Positions 1 to 7,988 are shown, counted from the first letter of the stretch. The stretch: 64,000 nucleotides of DNA from Erwinia sp039023475 (GCF_039023475.1 NZ_JBCHVB010000001.1:930001-994000); one strand, 5' to 3'. The notes: generated by a model from the sequence alone, not told the origin. Program-made: numbers and translations.

Positions 1-1074
1 AGTGATGACGAGCGTAATCGCACTCTCTCCAGCGAGGGGCTGACCGGCTGGGCGGATATCCGGTTACGCATTATCGGACACCTGACGCCCGAATCCCCCC
101 TGTTTCGTCACGCCGTCCGCATGTCACTCCTGCTCTGCACCGGCTATGCCTTTATTCAGATCACCGGACTTGAGCACGGCTACTGGATTTTGCTCACCAG
201 CCTTTTTGTCTGCCAGCCTAATTATAATGCGACCAAACGCCGCCTGGCGCTGCGGATAGCCGGAACGGTTGCCGGCATCATCCTGGGCCTGCCGCTGCTC
301 TGGCTGGTCCCCTCGGTTGAGGGACAGCTGATCCTGATTGTGGTCACTGGCGTACTGTTTTTTGCCTTCCGTCAGTCTCAGTATGCTCACGCCACCATGT
401 TTATCACCCTGCTGGTCCTGTTCTGTTTTAATCTGCTGGGTGAAGGTTTCGAAGTGGCCGTGCCGCGTATCATCGATACGCTGCTGGGATGCGGAATCGC
501 CTGGCTGGCAGTGGCGTTCATCTGGCCGGACTGGCGTTTTCGCCGCCTGTCTGCGGTGGCGAAGCGCACGCTTAACGCCAACTGCCGCTATCTCGATGCG
601 ATACTGGTGCAATACCATCAGGGCAAAGACAACCGGCTCGACTATCGTATCGCCAGGCGCGATGCCCACAACAGCGATGCGGAACTCGCCTCGGTCGTCT
701 CCAACATCTCTGCTGAAAAAAATGCGGGTGTGGGACTGCGCGAGAAGGCGTTCCGGCTTCTCTGCCTGAATCACTCTTTTCTCAGCTACATTTCAGCGCT
801 TGGCGCGCACCGCGAACAACTTTCCCGCCCAGCCATGTTGCAGCTGATGGATGATGCTGTCTGTTATGTCGACGATCTTCTCCATGCCGACAGCGTAAGT
901 GAGCAAAAAGCGGAACAACGGCTGGCCAATATCGCTGAACGCATTGCAGTGATGGAAGCCGACCCGGCAACAAAAGAGCCGCTGGTGCTCCAGCAGGTCG
1001 GCTTGCTGGTGGGCCTGCTTCCGGAACTTGCCCTGCTGAAAAAACAAGTTTCAGCCAATAACCACGCCGCTTAG
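1..1074 (+). CDS. yccS: YccS, FUSC-family inner membrane protein (3' part)
   Basis: The reading frame is open from the first base of the window, so this is the C-terminal half of a longer gene cut by the window edge. Several hydrophobic segments follow the motif Y-W-I-L-L-T-S-L-F-V-C-Q-P-N-Y, typical of the fusaric acid resistance (FUSC) family; a soluble, mostly helical C-terminal domain comes after them. YccS is an inner membrane protein of unknown substrate. The downstream neighbours tfoX and sulA match the E. coli yccS locus. It ends tail to tail with tfoX, the two stop codons overlapping by 3-4 bases. Identity is well supported; the function is not known. Confidence 0.9.
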   Translation, partial: SDDERNRTLSSEGLTGWADIRLRIIGHLTPESPLFRHAVRMSLLLCTGYAFIQITGLEHGYWILLTSLFVCQPNYNATKRRLALRIAGTVAGIILGLPLLWLVPSVEGQLILIVVTGVLFFAFRQSQYAHATMFITLLVLFCFNLLGEGFEVAVPRIIDTLLGCGIAWLAVAFIWPDWRFRRLSAVAKRTLNANCRYLDAILVQYHQGKDNRLDYRIARRDAHNSDAELASVVSNISAEKNAGVGLREKAFRLLCLNHSFLSYISALGAHREQLSRPAMLQLMDDAVCYVDDLLHADSVSEQKAEQRLANIAERIAVMEADPATKEPLVLQQVGLLVGLLPELALLKKQVSANNHAA

Positions 1075-1691
1075 TCTGCAAGCTGGGAAGGCTGAGTTGC
1101 CGCCGTGTTGTACCAGCGGCGTAACTCATCCTTAACGCTTTCAGGTAATGCTTGCTGATGGCGGCCAAGGATGGCACCTTCCAGCGCGAAAAGGACATTA
1201 ATACTGAGGTTCTTATTACTCTGCCGTAGCAGGAGCCAGCACGCTCTTGCCCCCTGCTCTTTCAGCTTATCCACGCTTTCTATACCGGCCCGTCTGAGCT
1301 GCAGCTCAAGCCGCATGGAAAGGTTGGGTAAATCTTTCAGGCGTCGGTTATTCTGATGATGATGCCGCTGGCGTTGCGCGCCCGCCAGACAGAGCTGGGA
1401 CAGTGCTATCAGCTGTTCGGGTTGCTGCCATAACGTTTCGTCCACGCGGTAGTAGTCCATCTCCACCGGAATGCCTCGCTTGTTGAAATGAAGCATCGCC
1501 ATCTGACGCTGAATAAAATAGGGCTTAACCTGTTCACATGCCCGTAAGTAGAGTTCCCCCTCCGCAACCAGGGCAAACACCACTTTTTCGACAGACAAGC
1601 TGTACCCGCCAAACTGGCTCCGGCTGCTTATCTCCCCCAGCGCGTTAAGATACTGCTTGGCTCGTTCAATTTTCCGCTTTGAGTCACGCAT
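1071..1691 (-). CDS. tfoX: TfoX/Sxy competence regulator
   Basis: 206 residues, close to the 209 of E. coli Sxy. The N-terminal TfoX domain carries the family signature R-S-Q-F-G-G-Y-S-L-S-V followed by G-E-L-Y-L-R-A; the C-terminal helix-hairpin domain contains the L-K-D-L-P-N-L-S motif. In the family, Sxy works with CRP at CRP-S promoters to turn on DNA uptake genes; it does not bind DNA well alone. A strong ribosome binding site (GGGAGA) lies just before the ATG at 1691. It is transcribed divergently from sulA. The protein is rather diverged from E. coli, but domain and location agree. Confidence 0.93.
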   Translation of the reverse strand: MRDSKRKIERAKQYLNALGEISSRSQFGGYSLSVEKVVFALVAEGELYLRACEQVKPYFIQRQMAMLHFNKRGIPVEMDYYRVDETLWQQPEQLIALSQLCLAGAQRQRHHHQNNRRLKDLPNLSMRLELQLRRAGIESVDKLKEQGARACWLLLRQSNKNLSINVLFALEGAILGRHQQALPESVKDELRRWYNTAATQPSQLAD

Positions 1692-1864
1692 TGCTTTCTC
1701 CCTTTTTTAGGCCCGTACGCCGCATACTTCCGTTTCTGTGGTTGCTGCGAAAATAGGCATTAACCGTTACGCGTTCAATGAATAAATGACGTTGCGGTCG
1801 TTTACATTGTATTTTTGCGAAGCGTTTTCAGGAAAATAAGGTTGATCTTTAGCCTACCTCCATA

Positions 1865-1884
1865 TACTGTACATCCATACAGTA
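1865..1884. promoter_or_regulatory. LexA box (SOS operator) of sulA
   Basis: TACTGTACATCCATACAGTA matches the 20-base SOS box, with both TACTGT and ACAGTA half-sites perfect. It overlaps a -10-like hexamer TATACT at 1863-1868; a TTGATC at 1842-1847 could be the -35, with a rather short spacer of 15. Bound LexA would block RNA polymerase directly. The box lies 20 bases before the sulA start codon. Confidence 0.95.
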
Positions 1885-1904
1885 ACGCAGCGAGCGAAGC
1901 CATA

Positions 1905-2414
1905 ATGCATACCCCTTCACTGAAACCTTCTTCTGTTTACCGCCGCTTTCGTCAGGCCTCCCATAGCGCCGCGACCCAGTGCGCGCCAGCGGCCGGACTT
2001 ATCAGCGAACTGATCTATCGCGAGGATCAGCCTGGTTTAACGCAAATGCTGCTTCTGCCGCTGCTGCAACAGTTAGGAACGCAGTCGCGCTGGCAGCTGT
2101 GGCTGACGCCTCAGCAGAAACTGAGCCGTAGCTGGCTGGTGGCATCGGGCTTGCCGCTGGATAAAGTGATGCAGGTACATCAGTCAGGCGCAATTACCTG
2201 CGTCGAAGCGATGATAAAAGCCTTACAAACCGGTAATTACAGTGTCGTTTTGGGATGGTTGCCTGAAGAAATTTCAGAAGAAGATCGCCGCAACCTGGAA
2301 AAAGCGGCTTCGCGCGGCCAGGCCCTGGGGTTAATTATGCGCCCCGACCGGGTCAAAATTGCCTCCTCCAGACCCTGCCATGAGCTAAAAATTCATTCTA
2401 GTTTGTATCATTAA
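1905..2414 (+). CDS. sulA: SulA, SOS-induced cell division inhibitor
   Basis: SulA binds FtsZ and blocks Z-ring assembly during DNA damage. From the ATG at 1905 the protein is 169 residues, exactly the E. coli length; the open frame continues 30 codons upstream, but that extension would lie on the operator and promoter. The core G-L-I-S-E-L-I-Y-R-E-D-Q-P and W-L-T-P-Q-Q-K-L-S-R motifs are conserved. The C-terminus K-I-H-S-S-L-Y-H keeps the terminal Tyr-His that Lon recognises in E. coli, so rapid turnover after damage is likely retained. The N-terminal 30 residues are lineage specific, as is usual for SulA. A LexA box immediately upstream gives SOS control. Confidence 0.96.
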   Translation: MHTPSLKPSSVYRRFRQASHSAATQCAPAAGLISELIYREDQPGLTQMLLLPLLQQLGTQSRWQLWLTPQQKLSRSWLVASGLPLDKVMQVHQSGAITCVEAMIKALQTGNYSVVLGWLPEEISEEDRRNLEKAASRGQALGLIMRPDRVKIASSRPCHELKIHSSLYH

Positions 2415-2761
2415 GTAAAAATGGGAATTTTCTCACGAGGGATTTCTTTCGGAACTGTGATAAGCCTCTGATTCTACTATGACGCGCTGAGACAATGGGT
2501 TAGCGATGTTTTTGAACTTCCGTTAACAGTTATATCTCGTTTAGAAATATGAAAATGTGTGTATGAACGGCTGTTTTTTTATCCTCTCGCCTCACATCAT
2601 ACTTGTAAGTTTGCTGGTACGTTGTAGACTTTACGTCGCCAGGGTGCTCAATATTCACCGTTTTTTGGATGAGTCACAGTGAGCTTCATAACCCGGCGAA
2701 GGATTAAATCAAAGAGCTAATGAAAGCTCATTGCCTATTTGGATGATAACGAGGCGCAAAA
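2415..2761 (+). promoter_or_regulatory. ompA promoter and long 5' untranslated leader
   Basis: This 347-base gap holds no credible gene. TTGTAA at 2603-2608 and TAGACT at 2625-2630 (16-base spacer) correspond to the E. coli ompA promoter; the neighbouring bases are very similar to E. coli from memory. Transcription would start just before 2640, leaving a leader of about 120-130 bases that ends in a GAGG ribosome binding site at 2752-2755. Such a leader stabilises ompA mRNA and is the target of the sRNA MicA in E. coli. Bases 2415-2590 are AT-rich with no recognisable element. Confidence 0.7.
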
Positions 2762-3832
2762 ATGAAAAAGACAGCTATCGCAATTGCAGTGGCACTGGCT
2801 GGCTTCGCTACCGTAGCGCAGGCCGCCCCTAAAGATGACACCTGGTATACCGGTGCTAAACTGGGCTGGTCTCAGTACCATGACACGGGTTACTACGGTA
2901 ATGGTTACACTAACAACGACGGCCCAACTCACGAAAGTCAGCTCGGCGCTGGTGCTTTTGTTGGTTATCAGGCTAACCAGTATCTGGGTTTTGAACTGGG
3001 TTATGACTGGCTGGGTCGTATGCCTAACAAAGGCAACGAAGTTAACGGCGCATTCAAAGCGCAGGGCGTTCAGCTGGCCGCTAAACTGAGCTACCCTGTC
3101 ATGGACGATCTGGACGTGTACACGCGTCTGGGCGGCATGGTATGGCGTGCAGACTCCACTCAGCAGGTTACTGCTACCGGCAACCGCATCAGCGACCACG
3201 ACACCGGCGTTTCTCCGCTGGCAGCCGTTGGTGTTGAATACGCGCTGACCAAAAACTGGGCAACTCGTCTGGACTACCAGTGGGTTAACAACATCGGTGA
3301 TGCAAACACCGTTGGTACGCGTCCAGATAACGGCATGCTGAGCCTGGGTGTTTCCTACCGCTTTGGTCAGGACGACATGGCTCCAGCCCCTGCGCCAGCG
3401 CCAGCGCCAGCTCCAGTTGTTGAAACCAAGCGTTTCACCCTGAAGTCTGACGTACTGTTCACCTTCAACAAGGCTTCCCTGAAGTCTGAAGGCCAGCAGG
3501 CTCTGGACCAGCTGTACACCCAGCTGAGCTCAATGGATCCTAAAGACGGTTCCGTTGTTGTTCTGGGTTACACCGACCGTATCGGTTCCGAGCAGTACAA
3601 CCAGAAGCTGTCTGAAAAACGCGCTCAGTCTGTTGTAGACTACCTCGTTTCTAAAGGCATCCCTGCTGACAAGATCTCTGCACGCGGTATGGGCGAATCT
3701 GACCCAGTTACCGGCAACACCTGTGACAGCGTGAAAGGCCGTAATGCCCTGATCGAATGTCTGGCACCGGATCGTCGCGTAGAAATCGAAGTTAAAGGCA
3801 TCAAAGACGTTGTAACTCAGCCACAGGGCTAA
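2762..3832 (+). CDS. ompA: OmpA, major outer membrane protein
   Basis: 356 residues. A cleavable signal peptide (about residues 1-21, ending A-Q-A before A-P-K-D-D) leads into an eight-stranded beta-barrel that begins W-Y-T-G-A-K-L-G-W and ends around S-Y-R-F-G. A Pro-Ala repeat linker near residues 205-216 joins it to the C-terminal OmpA/MotB-like domain, which shows the peptidoglycan-binding signature N-Q-K-L-S-E-K-R-A and the conserved R-R-V-E-I-E near the end. It anchors the outer membrane to peptidoglycan. Extracellular loops (for example G-Y-Y-G-N-G-Y-T-N-N-D) differ from E. coli, as expected for phage-exposed regions. Codon use is strongly biased, as in highly expressed genes. Confidence 0.98.
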   Translation: MKKTAIAIAVALAGFATVAQAAPKDDTWYTGAKLGWSQYHDTGYYGNGYTNNDGPTHESQLGAGAFVGYQANQYLGFELGYDWLGRMPNKGNEVNGAFKAQGVQLAAKLSYPVMDDLDVYTRLGGMVWRADSTQQVTATGNRISDHDTGVSPLAAVGVEYALTKNWATRLDYQWVNNIGDANTVGTRPDNGMLSLGVSYRFGQDDMAPAPAPAPAPAPVVETKRFTLKSDVLFTFNKASLKSEGQQALDQLYTQLSSMDPKDGSVVVLGYTDRIGSEQYNQKLSEKRAQSVVDYLVSKGIPADKISARGMGESDPVTGNTCDSVKGRNALIECLAPDRRVEIEVKGIKDVVTQPQG

Positions 3833-3845
3833 GTTTCCTTTGATG

Positions 3846-3878
3846 AAAAAACCCCGCCCTGGCGGGGTTTTCTTTTTT
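3846..3878 (+). terminator. Rho-independent terminator of ompA
   Basis: A perfect GC-rich stem ACCCCGCC / GGCGGGGT closes on a short CT loop; A-runs precede it and a T-rich run follows on the plus strand. It begins about 14 bases after the ompA stop codon. The flanking A and T runs could also let it work for matP from the other side, but matP ends past it. Confidence 0.92.
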
Positions 3879-3922
3879 CTGGACTGCTGTCAGGCAGCGA
3901 AGCAAAGTTTCACGGTTTCCCG

Positions 3923-4384
3923 TTATTCTGCTTCCGGTTTACCTAATATCGCCTGCAAATCTTCCCGCAGAGAAGACATCTGAGTGGCGTATTTCTCTTT
4001 GCGCTCCGCATCTTCAATCAGTTGAACCACCGTTTCAGAAAGAGTGCAGTTACGCCGCTGCGCCAGTCCCGCCAGCCTTTGCCAGACGAGATATTCAAGG
4101 TCGATCGATTTTTTACGCGTGTGCTGATGCTCAGCGTTGAAATGTCTTTTACGACGGGCCCGGATCGTCTGCTTCATCCGGTTTTCCAGCGCTGGATTAA
4201 TATGCTTACCTATCCAGGAAAGCACATTTGCCGGATTATTTTCCATTGCGAGTAGCTCACTAACGGCCGCCTGCGCCGCGCTGTATTCCAGATAGCAGGT
4301 GATCGATTCTCCCTCCCGGTGTTTTTTCACCAGGTATTTCCATTTCCAACCGCTCTCAAGGTTTTCCAGCTGCTGATATTTCAT
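3923..4384 (-). CDS. matP: MatP, Ter macrodomain organiser
   Basis: 153 residues; E. coli MatP has 150. An N-terminal four-helix region begins M-K-Y-Q-Q-L-E-N-L-E. A ribbon-helix-helix segment follows (K-K-S-I-D-L-E-Y-L-V-W-Q-R-L-A near residues 90-104) and a C-terminal coiled coil ends the protein. MatP binds matS sites, condenses the replication terminus region, excludes MukBEF from it and links it to the divisome through ZapB in E. coli. It lies convergent to ompA and divergent from ycbZ. The extreme N-terminus, variable between species, makes the exact start slightly uncertain. Confidence 0.95.
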   Translation of the reverse strand: MKYQQLENLESGWKWKYLVKKHREGESITCYLEYSAAQAAVSELLAMENNPANVLSWIGKHINPALENRMKQTIRARRKRHFNAEHQHTRKKSIDLEYLVWQRLAGLAQRRNCTLSETVVQLIEDAERKEKYATQMSSLREDLQAILGKPEAE

Positions 4385-4569
4385 CGGAATCTCATGCTGA
4401 CTTCATAACGGCCTTAGAATAACAGCTTTTTTTAGCCCTGCGGCAGAGAAAACGGGGCGAATATCGCAATCCCTGCCTGAACATCAGGCGAAGTGCACGT
4501 CTGCGGTGCTTAAAAGACTGAATTATTGTATAATGCCGCTTTTATTCATTTCAGAAAAATACGATAACT

Positions 4570-6321
4570 TTGACCAACAACAGACTTGAATGGCATGCCC
4601 TACAGCCCGTTACCGACGGATTACAGCCCCCGAACGCACAGGCGCCTGATGCCGATATCAGCTGTTTTGCGGCTGTGCAATCGCGTCTGTATAACGGTCT
4701 GACTCTCCTGCTGCAAACGCCGGCTAAACGCCCCCTGATGCTGATAAAAATGCCTGAAAATGTAGAATATCAGGCTCTACTTCAGGATGTGATGGTTGAG
4801 CTTAACGACGAGGAAGAAGCCGTATTGACCGGCGGGGCTTACGATTTCAGCGGCACCGCCGTGGATTTACAACCCGCAACGTCAGAACAGGATAATTTTG
4901 CCAGCACGGGTGGTATCCATCGCGCGGACTGGATAGAGAACGAACAGCTGTTCGGCTGCGTACGCCTCTGGAAAGAAAACCTCGTACTGGAACCCGGCCT
5001 TGTTCATAAGGCTAATGGCGGTACGCTTATTCTTTCCCTGCGCGCACTGCTGGCACAACCACTACTCTGGCTACGGCTGAAGCAGATCCTTACTACCCAG
5101 CGATTTGACTGGCACTCTCCTGACGAGACGCGGCCTTTACCCGTCACTATTCCTTCATTACCCATGAAGTTCCGCCTGATCCTGACCGGTGAGCGCGATG
5201 CACTTGCTGATTTCCAGGAGATGGAGCCGGAGCTTGCCGAACAGGCGCTCTATTCCGAATTTGAAGAAAATATTCAAATCATCGATCGGGAAGCGCTCGG
5301 GCTGTGGATGCAGTGGGTACTGAAGGTTGCGGCCAGCGAAAATGCCGGCCCCATCGACGGGGATTTCTGGCCAGTGCTGATCCGCGAAGCAGTGCGCTAT
5401 ACCGGCGATCAGGATACTTTACCACTCTGCCCTGCCTGGCTTACCCGCCAGCTTCAGGACGCGGCGCTACACGGCGACGGCACACTGAGCGGGGAGAGCC
5501 TGGGCACGGCGCTGGAAACCCGTGAATGGCGCGAAGGTTTTCTGGCCGAACGCGTGCGTGATGAAATTCTGCTGGACCAGATTCTGATTGAAACTGAAGG
5601 CGAAATGGTCGGTCAGGTCAATGCACTCTCCGTGATCGAGTTCCCTGGCCATCCCCGCGCTTTCGGTGAGCCTTCCCGCATCAGCTGTGTGGTGCATATT
5701 GGTGACGGCGAGTTCACTGACGTGGAGCGTAAGGCTGAACTGGGCGGCAATATTCATGCAAAAGGCATGATGATTATGCAGGCCTGGCTCATTGCTGAAC
5801 TTGAGCTTGACCAGCAGCTGCCCTTCTCAGCCTCTATCGTCTTTGAGCAGTCCTATTCAGAAGTGGATGGCGACAGCGCTTCTTTAGCCGAACTGTGCGC
5901 GCTGATCAGTGCGCTTTCGGGGCAGCCGCTGACGCAGCAAATTGCCGTTACGGGCTCGGTCGATCAGTTTGGGCGGGTTCAGCCTGTCGGCGGCCTGAAT
6001 GAAAAGATTGAGGGCTTTTTCCATATTTGTCAGCAACGTAGTCTGAATGGCAGTCAGGGCATAATTATGCCGGCGGCCAATGTACGGCACCTCTCTCTCC
6101 AGCAGGAAGTGGTGGACGCCGTGCGTGAAGGAAAGTTCCACATATGGGCGGTTAGCAGCGTCGAAGAAGCTCTGCCACTCCTGACAGGGGCAGAGTGGGA
6201 TCGGGAAACCGGCCCTTGTTTGCTAAAATTAATACAGGAGCGCATTGCGCAAATCACTCAGCAGGATGCACGTCACCGACCGTGGCCGCTGCGCTGGCTG
6301 AACTGGTTTAACCAGAGCTGA
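4570..6321 (+). CDS. ycbZ: YcbZ (LonH), Lon-type protease homologue
   Basis: 583 residues with a TTG start; E. coli YcbZ has 586 and aligns from the same point (M-T-x-x-x-L-x-W). The C-terminal third is a Lon protease domain: the catalytic serine sits in D-G-D-S-A-S (Ser436) and the lysine in G-G-L-N-E-K-I-E (Lys479), so the Ser-Lys dyad is intact. The N-terminal region resembles a AAA+ module, but I cannot find a proper Walker A motif, so ATP hydrolysis is doubtful. G-E-P-S-R-I-S-C-V-V-H-I-G-D-G-E and A-K-G-M-M-I-M are conserved with E. coli. Substrates are unknown. It sits immediately upstream of fabA, whose operator overlaps its stop codon. Confidence 0.93.
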   Translation: MTNNRLEWHALQPVTDGLQPPNAQAPDADISCFAAVQSRLYNGLTLLLQTPAKRPLMLIKMPENVEYQALLQDVMVELNDEEEAVLTGGAYDFSGTAVDLQPATSEQDNFASTGGIHRADWIENEQLFGCVRLWKENLVLEPGLVHKANGGTLILSLRALLAQPLLWLRLKQILTTQRFDWHSPDETRPLPVTIPSLPMKFRLILTGERDALADFQEMEPELAEQALYSEFEENIQIIDREALGLWMQWVLKVAASENAGPIDGDFWPVLIREAVRYTGDQDTLPLCPAWLTRQLQDAALHGDGTLSGESLGTALETREWREGFLAERVRDEILLDQILIETEGEMVGQVNALSVIEFPGHPRAFGEPSRISCVVHIGDGEFTDVERKAELGGNIHAKGMMIMQAWLIAELELDQQLPFSASIVFEQSYSEVDGDSASLAELCALISALSGQPLTQQIAVTGSVDQFGRVQPVGGLNEKIEGFFHICQQRSLNGSQGIIMPAANVRHLSLQQEVVDAVREGKFHIWAVSSVEEALPLLTGAEWDRETGPCLLKLIQERIAQITQQDARHRPWPLRWLNWFNQS

Positions 6322-6332
6322 TCGGACTTGTT
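6316..6332 (+). promoter_or_regulatory. FadR operator of fabA
   Basis: AGCTGATCGGACTTGTT resembles the FadR consensus (AACTGGTCNGACCAGTT) and matches the position of the FadR site at E. coli fabA, where FadR activates. It overlaps the ycbZ stop codon (6319-6321) and the fabA -35 element TTGTTC (6328-6333). Confidence 0.7.
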
Positions 6333-6333
6333 C

Positions 6334-6351
6334 AGCTTACACCTGTTCGCT
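6334..6351 (+). promoter_or_regulatory. FabR operator in the fabA promoter
   Basis: AGCTTACACCTGTTCGCT is an imperfect palindrome with outer AGC/GCT and inner ACA/TGT pairs, like the FabR site in E. coli fabA. It fills the 17-base spacer between -35 TTGTTC (6328-6333) and -10 TAACCT (6351-6356). A repressor bound there would block the promoter, consistent with FabR sensing unsaturated acyl chains. Confidence 0.7.
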
Positions 6352-6389
6352 AACCTTCGTGATTCACTAAAATAAGGCTTATTAACAAC

Positions 6390-6908
6390 ATGGTAGATAA
6401 ACGCGAATCCTATACGAAAGAAGACCTCATCGCCTCGGGCCGTGGAGAACTGTTCGGCGCTGAAGGCCCACCGTTACCCTCCGGTAACATGCTGATGATG
6501 GACCGCGTGGTGAAAATGACCGAAGACGGCGGTAACTACGGAAAAGGCTTTGTTGAAGCCGAACTGGATATTAATCCGGATCTGTGGTTCTTTGGCTGTC
6601 ATTTTATCGGCGATCCGGTCATGCCGGGCTGCCTGGGTCTGGATGCCATGTGGCAGCTGGTTGGCTTCTATCTTGGCTGGTTAGGCGCTGAAGGTAAGGG
6701 CCGTGCGCTGGGCGTGGGTGAAGTGAAATTCACCGGTCAGGTTCTGCCAACCGCGAAAAAAGTCTCTTACCGTATCCACTTCAAGCGCGTGATTAACCGC
6801 AAGCTGGTGATGGGCGTGGCAGATGGCGAAGTGCTGGTAGATGGTCACGTTATCTATACCGCAACGGATCTGAAAGTGGGCCTGTTTAAGGACACCACCG
6901 CTTTTTAA
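6390..6908 (+). CDS. fabA: FabA, 3-hydroxydecanoyl-ACP dehydratase/isomerase
   Basis: 172 residues, identical in length to the E. coli enzyme. FabA dehydrates 3-hydroxydecanoyl-ACP and isomerises trans-2- to cis-3-decenoyl-ACP, the branch point of anaerobic unsaturated fatty acid synthesis. The hot-dog fold active site is complete: His71 in G-C-H-F-I-G-D-P and Asp85 in G-C-L-G-L-D-A-M-W. The AGGC ribosome binding site precedes the ATG. The promoter carries sites resembling those of FadR (activator) and FabR (repressor), and a terminator follows, so it is transcribed alone. Confidence 0.98.
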   Translation: MVDKRESYTKEDLIASGRGELFGAEGPPLPSGNMLMMDRVVKMTEDGGNYGKGFVEAELDINPDLWFFGCHFIGDPVMPGCLGLDAMWQLVGFYLGWLGAEGKGRALGVGEVKFTGQVLPTAKKVSYRIHFKRVINRKLVMGVADGEVLVDGHVIYTATDLKVGLFKDTTAF

Positions 6909-6918
6909 GCATCAGAAA

Positions 6919-6950
6919 TGAAAAACCTCCGCTCAGGCGGAGGTTCTCCC
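6919..6950 (+). terminator. fabA terminator
   Basis: AACCTCCGC / GCGGAGGTT stem with a TCAG loop at 6924-6945, preceded by AAAA and followed by a CT-rich tail. The tail is poor in T on the plus strand, but the A-run would give a U-run on the minus strand, so it may serve rmf as well, which ends at 6970. Confidence 0.75.
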
Positions 6951-6969
6951 TTCAGAATGAACAGTCAGA

Positions 6970-7137
6970 TTACGTGGTAACCGTCCTGTCCTCCATGGCT
7001 TGTCGCCAACCTCCCAACCAGTGAGACTTCGCATCTATCATTTGATAGGGACACATCTCTTTAGAGCGCCCGGTAATACCGGCCTGATAACCTCTTGAAT
7101 GTGCCCGTTCGAGCCGATCTCGTTTCTGTCTCTTCAT
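6970..7137 (-). CDS. rmf: Ribosome modulation factor RMF
   Basis: A 55-residue gene found by reading the minus strand: M-K-R-Q-K-R-D-R-L-E-R-A-H-S-R-G-Y-Q-A-G at the start, then G-R-S-K-E-M-C-P-Y and W-L-G-G-W-R-Q-A-M. The length equals E. coli RMF and the basic N-terminus is nearly the same. RMF binds the 30S subunit near the Shine-Dalgarno helix and dimerises ribosomes into inactive 100S particles in stationary phase. A second in-frame ATG directly upstream (7138-7140) is an equally possible start; an AGGGG stretch upstream could serve both. The location beside fabA is the same as in E. coli. Confidence 0.95.
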   Translation of the reverse strand: MKRQKRDRLERAHSRGYQAGITGRSKEMCPYQMIDAKSHWLGGWRQAMEDRTVTT

Positions 7138-7342
7138 CATGCCTGTAATCCCCTCTTCAGGTCAGGTGGAATCTGGTGGAAAGAAATCAGTGGTCACAGA
7201 ATATGCGGCCACTCATCATATTTAGCGCTATCCGTTTTAAAAATCAACGCGCAAATTTCACGCCAATGTCATATTTCCACATCATTATGAGAGGCTTCTT
7301 AAGCTGTTAATAAAATCCTCCTGGACATAACGTGTTGTTTGA

Positions 7343-7396
7343 AAAACAAAAAAGCCTCTGTCTGCTCGCAGATAGTATTCTGCGGCAGACAGAGGC
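7343..7396 (-). terminator. Terminator of the uup-pqiABC operon
   Basis: A 12-base perfect stem (GCCTCTGTCTGC at 7354-7365, GCAGACAGAGGC at 7385-7396) encloses a second small hairpin. Read on the minus strand it is followed by a run of U from the A-tract at 7346-7353. It starts 22 bases beyond the pqiC stop. The rest of 7138-7342 is AT-rich and should contain the rmf promoter; I could not assign its elements. Confidence 0.9.
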
Positions 7397-7418
7397 CCGG
7401 TAAGAAACTTAAATATAA

Positions 7419-7988
7419 TTAATTGATGGTACGGATAACCTGCGCCATTGCACCGGCTTCCTGCTGCCATCCTTTCGCCAGCGTTCTCACTAACGCCCCA
7501 TAGCCATCTTCACTTTGCGGGAGCGTCAGCGAAAATGGACGCTTAGTAATTTTACCGTCATGCTCAAGCACCCAGTCCCCCCCAATCACCACCTGCCCGT
7601 CATAACGACCGTGAAAATGGGTAACGTTAACATTTAGTTTATCCTGCTGCTCGCCAAGCGGCATTGAGGAAACCAGCCAGCCTGGCAGGGCTTCGCTCAG
7701 ATTAGCCACCAGCGTCTGCTGGAGCTGCTGATCGAGCGGACTGGCCCAGAGATTATTAGCGGCAATCACATACTGTACGTCGCTGCTTTGGTATACCACG
7801 CCGTTTCCGGCGAGGTAGTCAGGCACTGAGACATGTTCCACCCATACAGCGGGCCGCAAGGTATCAGCACTATTGCTGGTTGCCGCCGCCGCATTGCTGG
7901 CGGACGGAAGCTGGTAATAGTGGGTCTCGATCGTACTGCTACAGCCGCTGACGATCAGCGCCAGCGCAACGGGGATCCATCTCATCAT
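7419..7988 (-). CDS. pqiC: PqiC, outer membrane lipoprotein of the Pqi system
   Basis: 189 residues with a lipoprotein signal peptide whose lipobox I-V-S-G-C places the lipidated cysteine at residue 16, followed by Ser-Ser, an outer membrane sorting type. The body is the ABC-transporter auxiliary fold (DUF330), with H-Y-Y-Q-L-P and V-P-D-Y-L-A-G-N-G-V-V-Y-Q conserved with E. coli. In E. coli PqiC forms an octameric ring that docks the PqiB needle at the outer membrane. Its start overlaps the pqiB stop (TAATGATG), with two adjacent ATG codons possible. Confidence 0.95.
   Translation of the reverse strand: MMRWIPVALALIVSGCSSTIETHYYQLPSASNAAAATSNSADTLRPAVWVEHVSVPDYLAGNGVVYQSSDVQYVIAANNLWASPLDQQLQQTLVANLSEALPGWLVSSMPLGEQQDKLNVNVTHFHGRYDGQVVIGGDWVLEHDGKITKRPFSLTLPQSEDGYGALVRTLAKGWQQEAGAMAQVIRTIN

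Noticed and set aside
1692..1864. CRP-S site in the tfoX promoter region
   Set aside because: TTTTTGCGAAGCGTTTTC near 1812-1830 has a good left half only; the right half does not fit TCGCAAAA.
1815..1904. N-terminal extension of sulA
   Set aside because: It would place the start upstream of the LexA box and promoter; the ATG at 1905 gives the family length of 169.
3718..3733. GTGACAGCGTGAA in ompA as a matS site for MatP
   Set aside because: It matches the left half and centre of GTGACRNYGTCAC but fails in the right half; likewise GTGACACTGTAGC in ompF at about 25200. Neither is convincing.
7099..7290. 63-codon plus-strand open frame
   Set aside because: It overlaps rmf in antisense, and rmf is a clear family match; the predicted peptide has no features.
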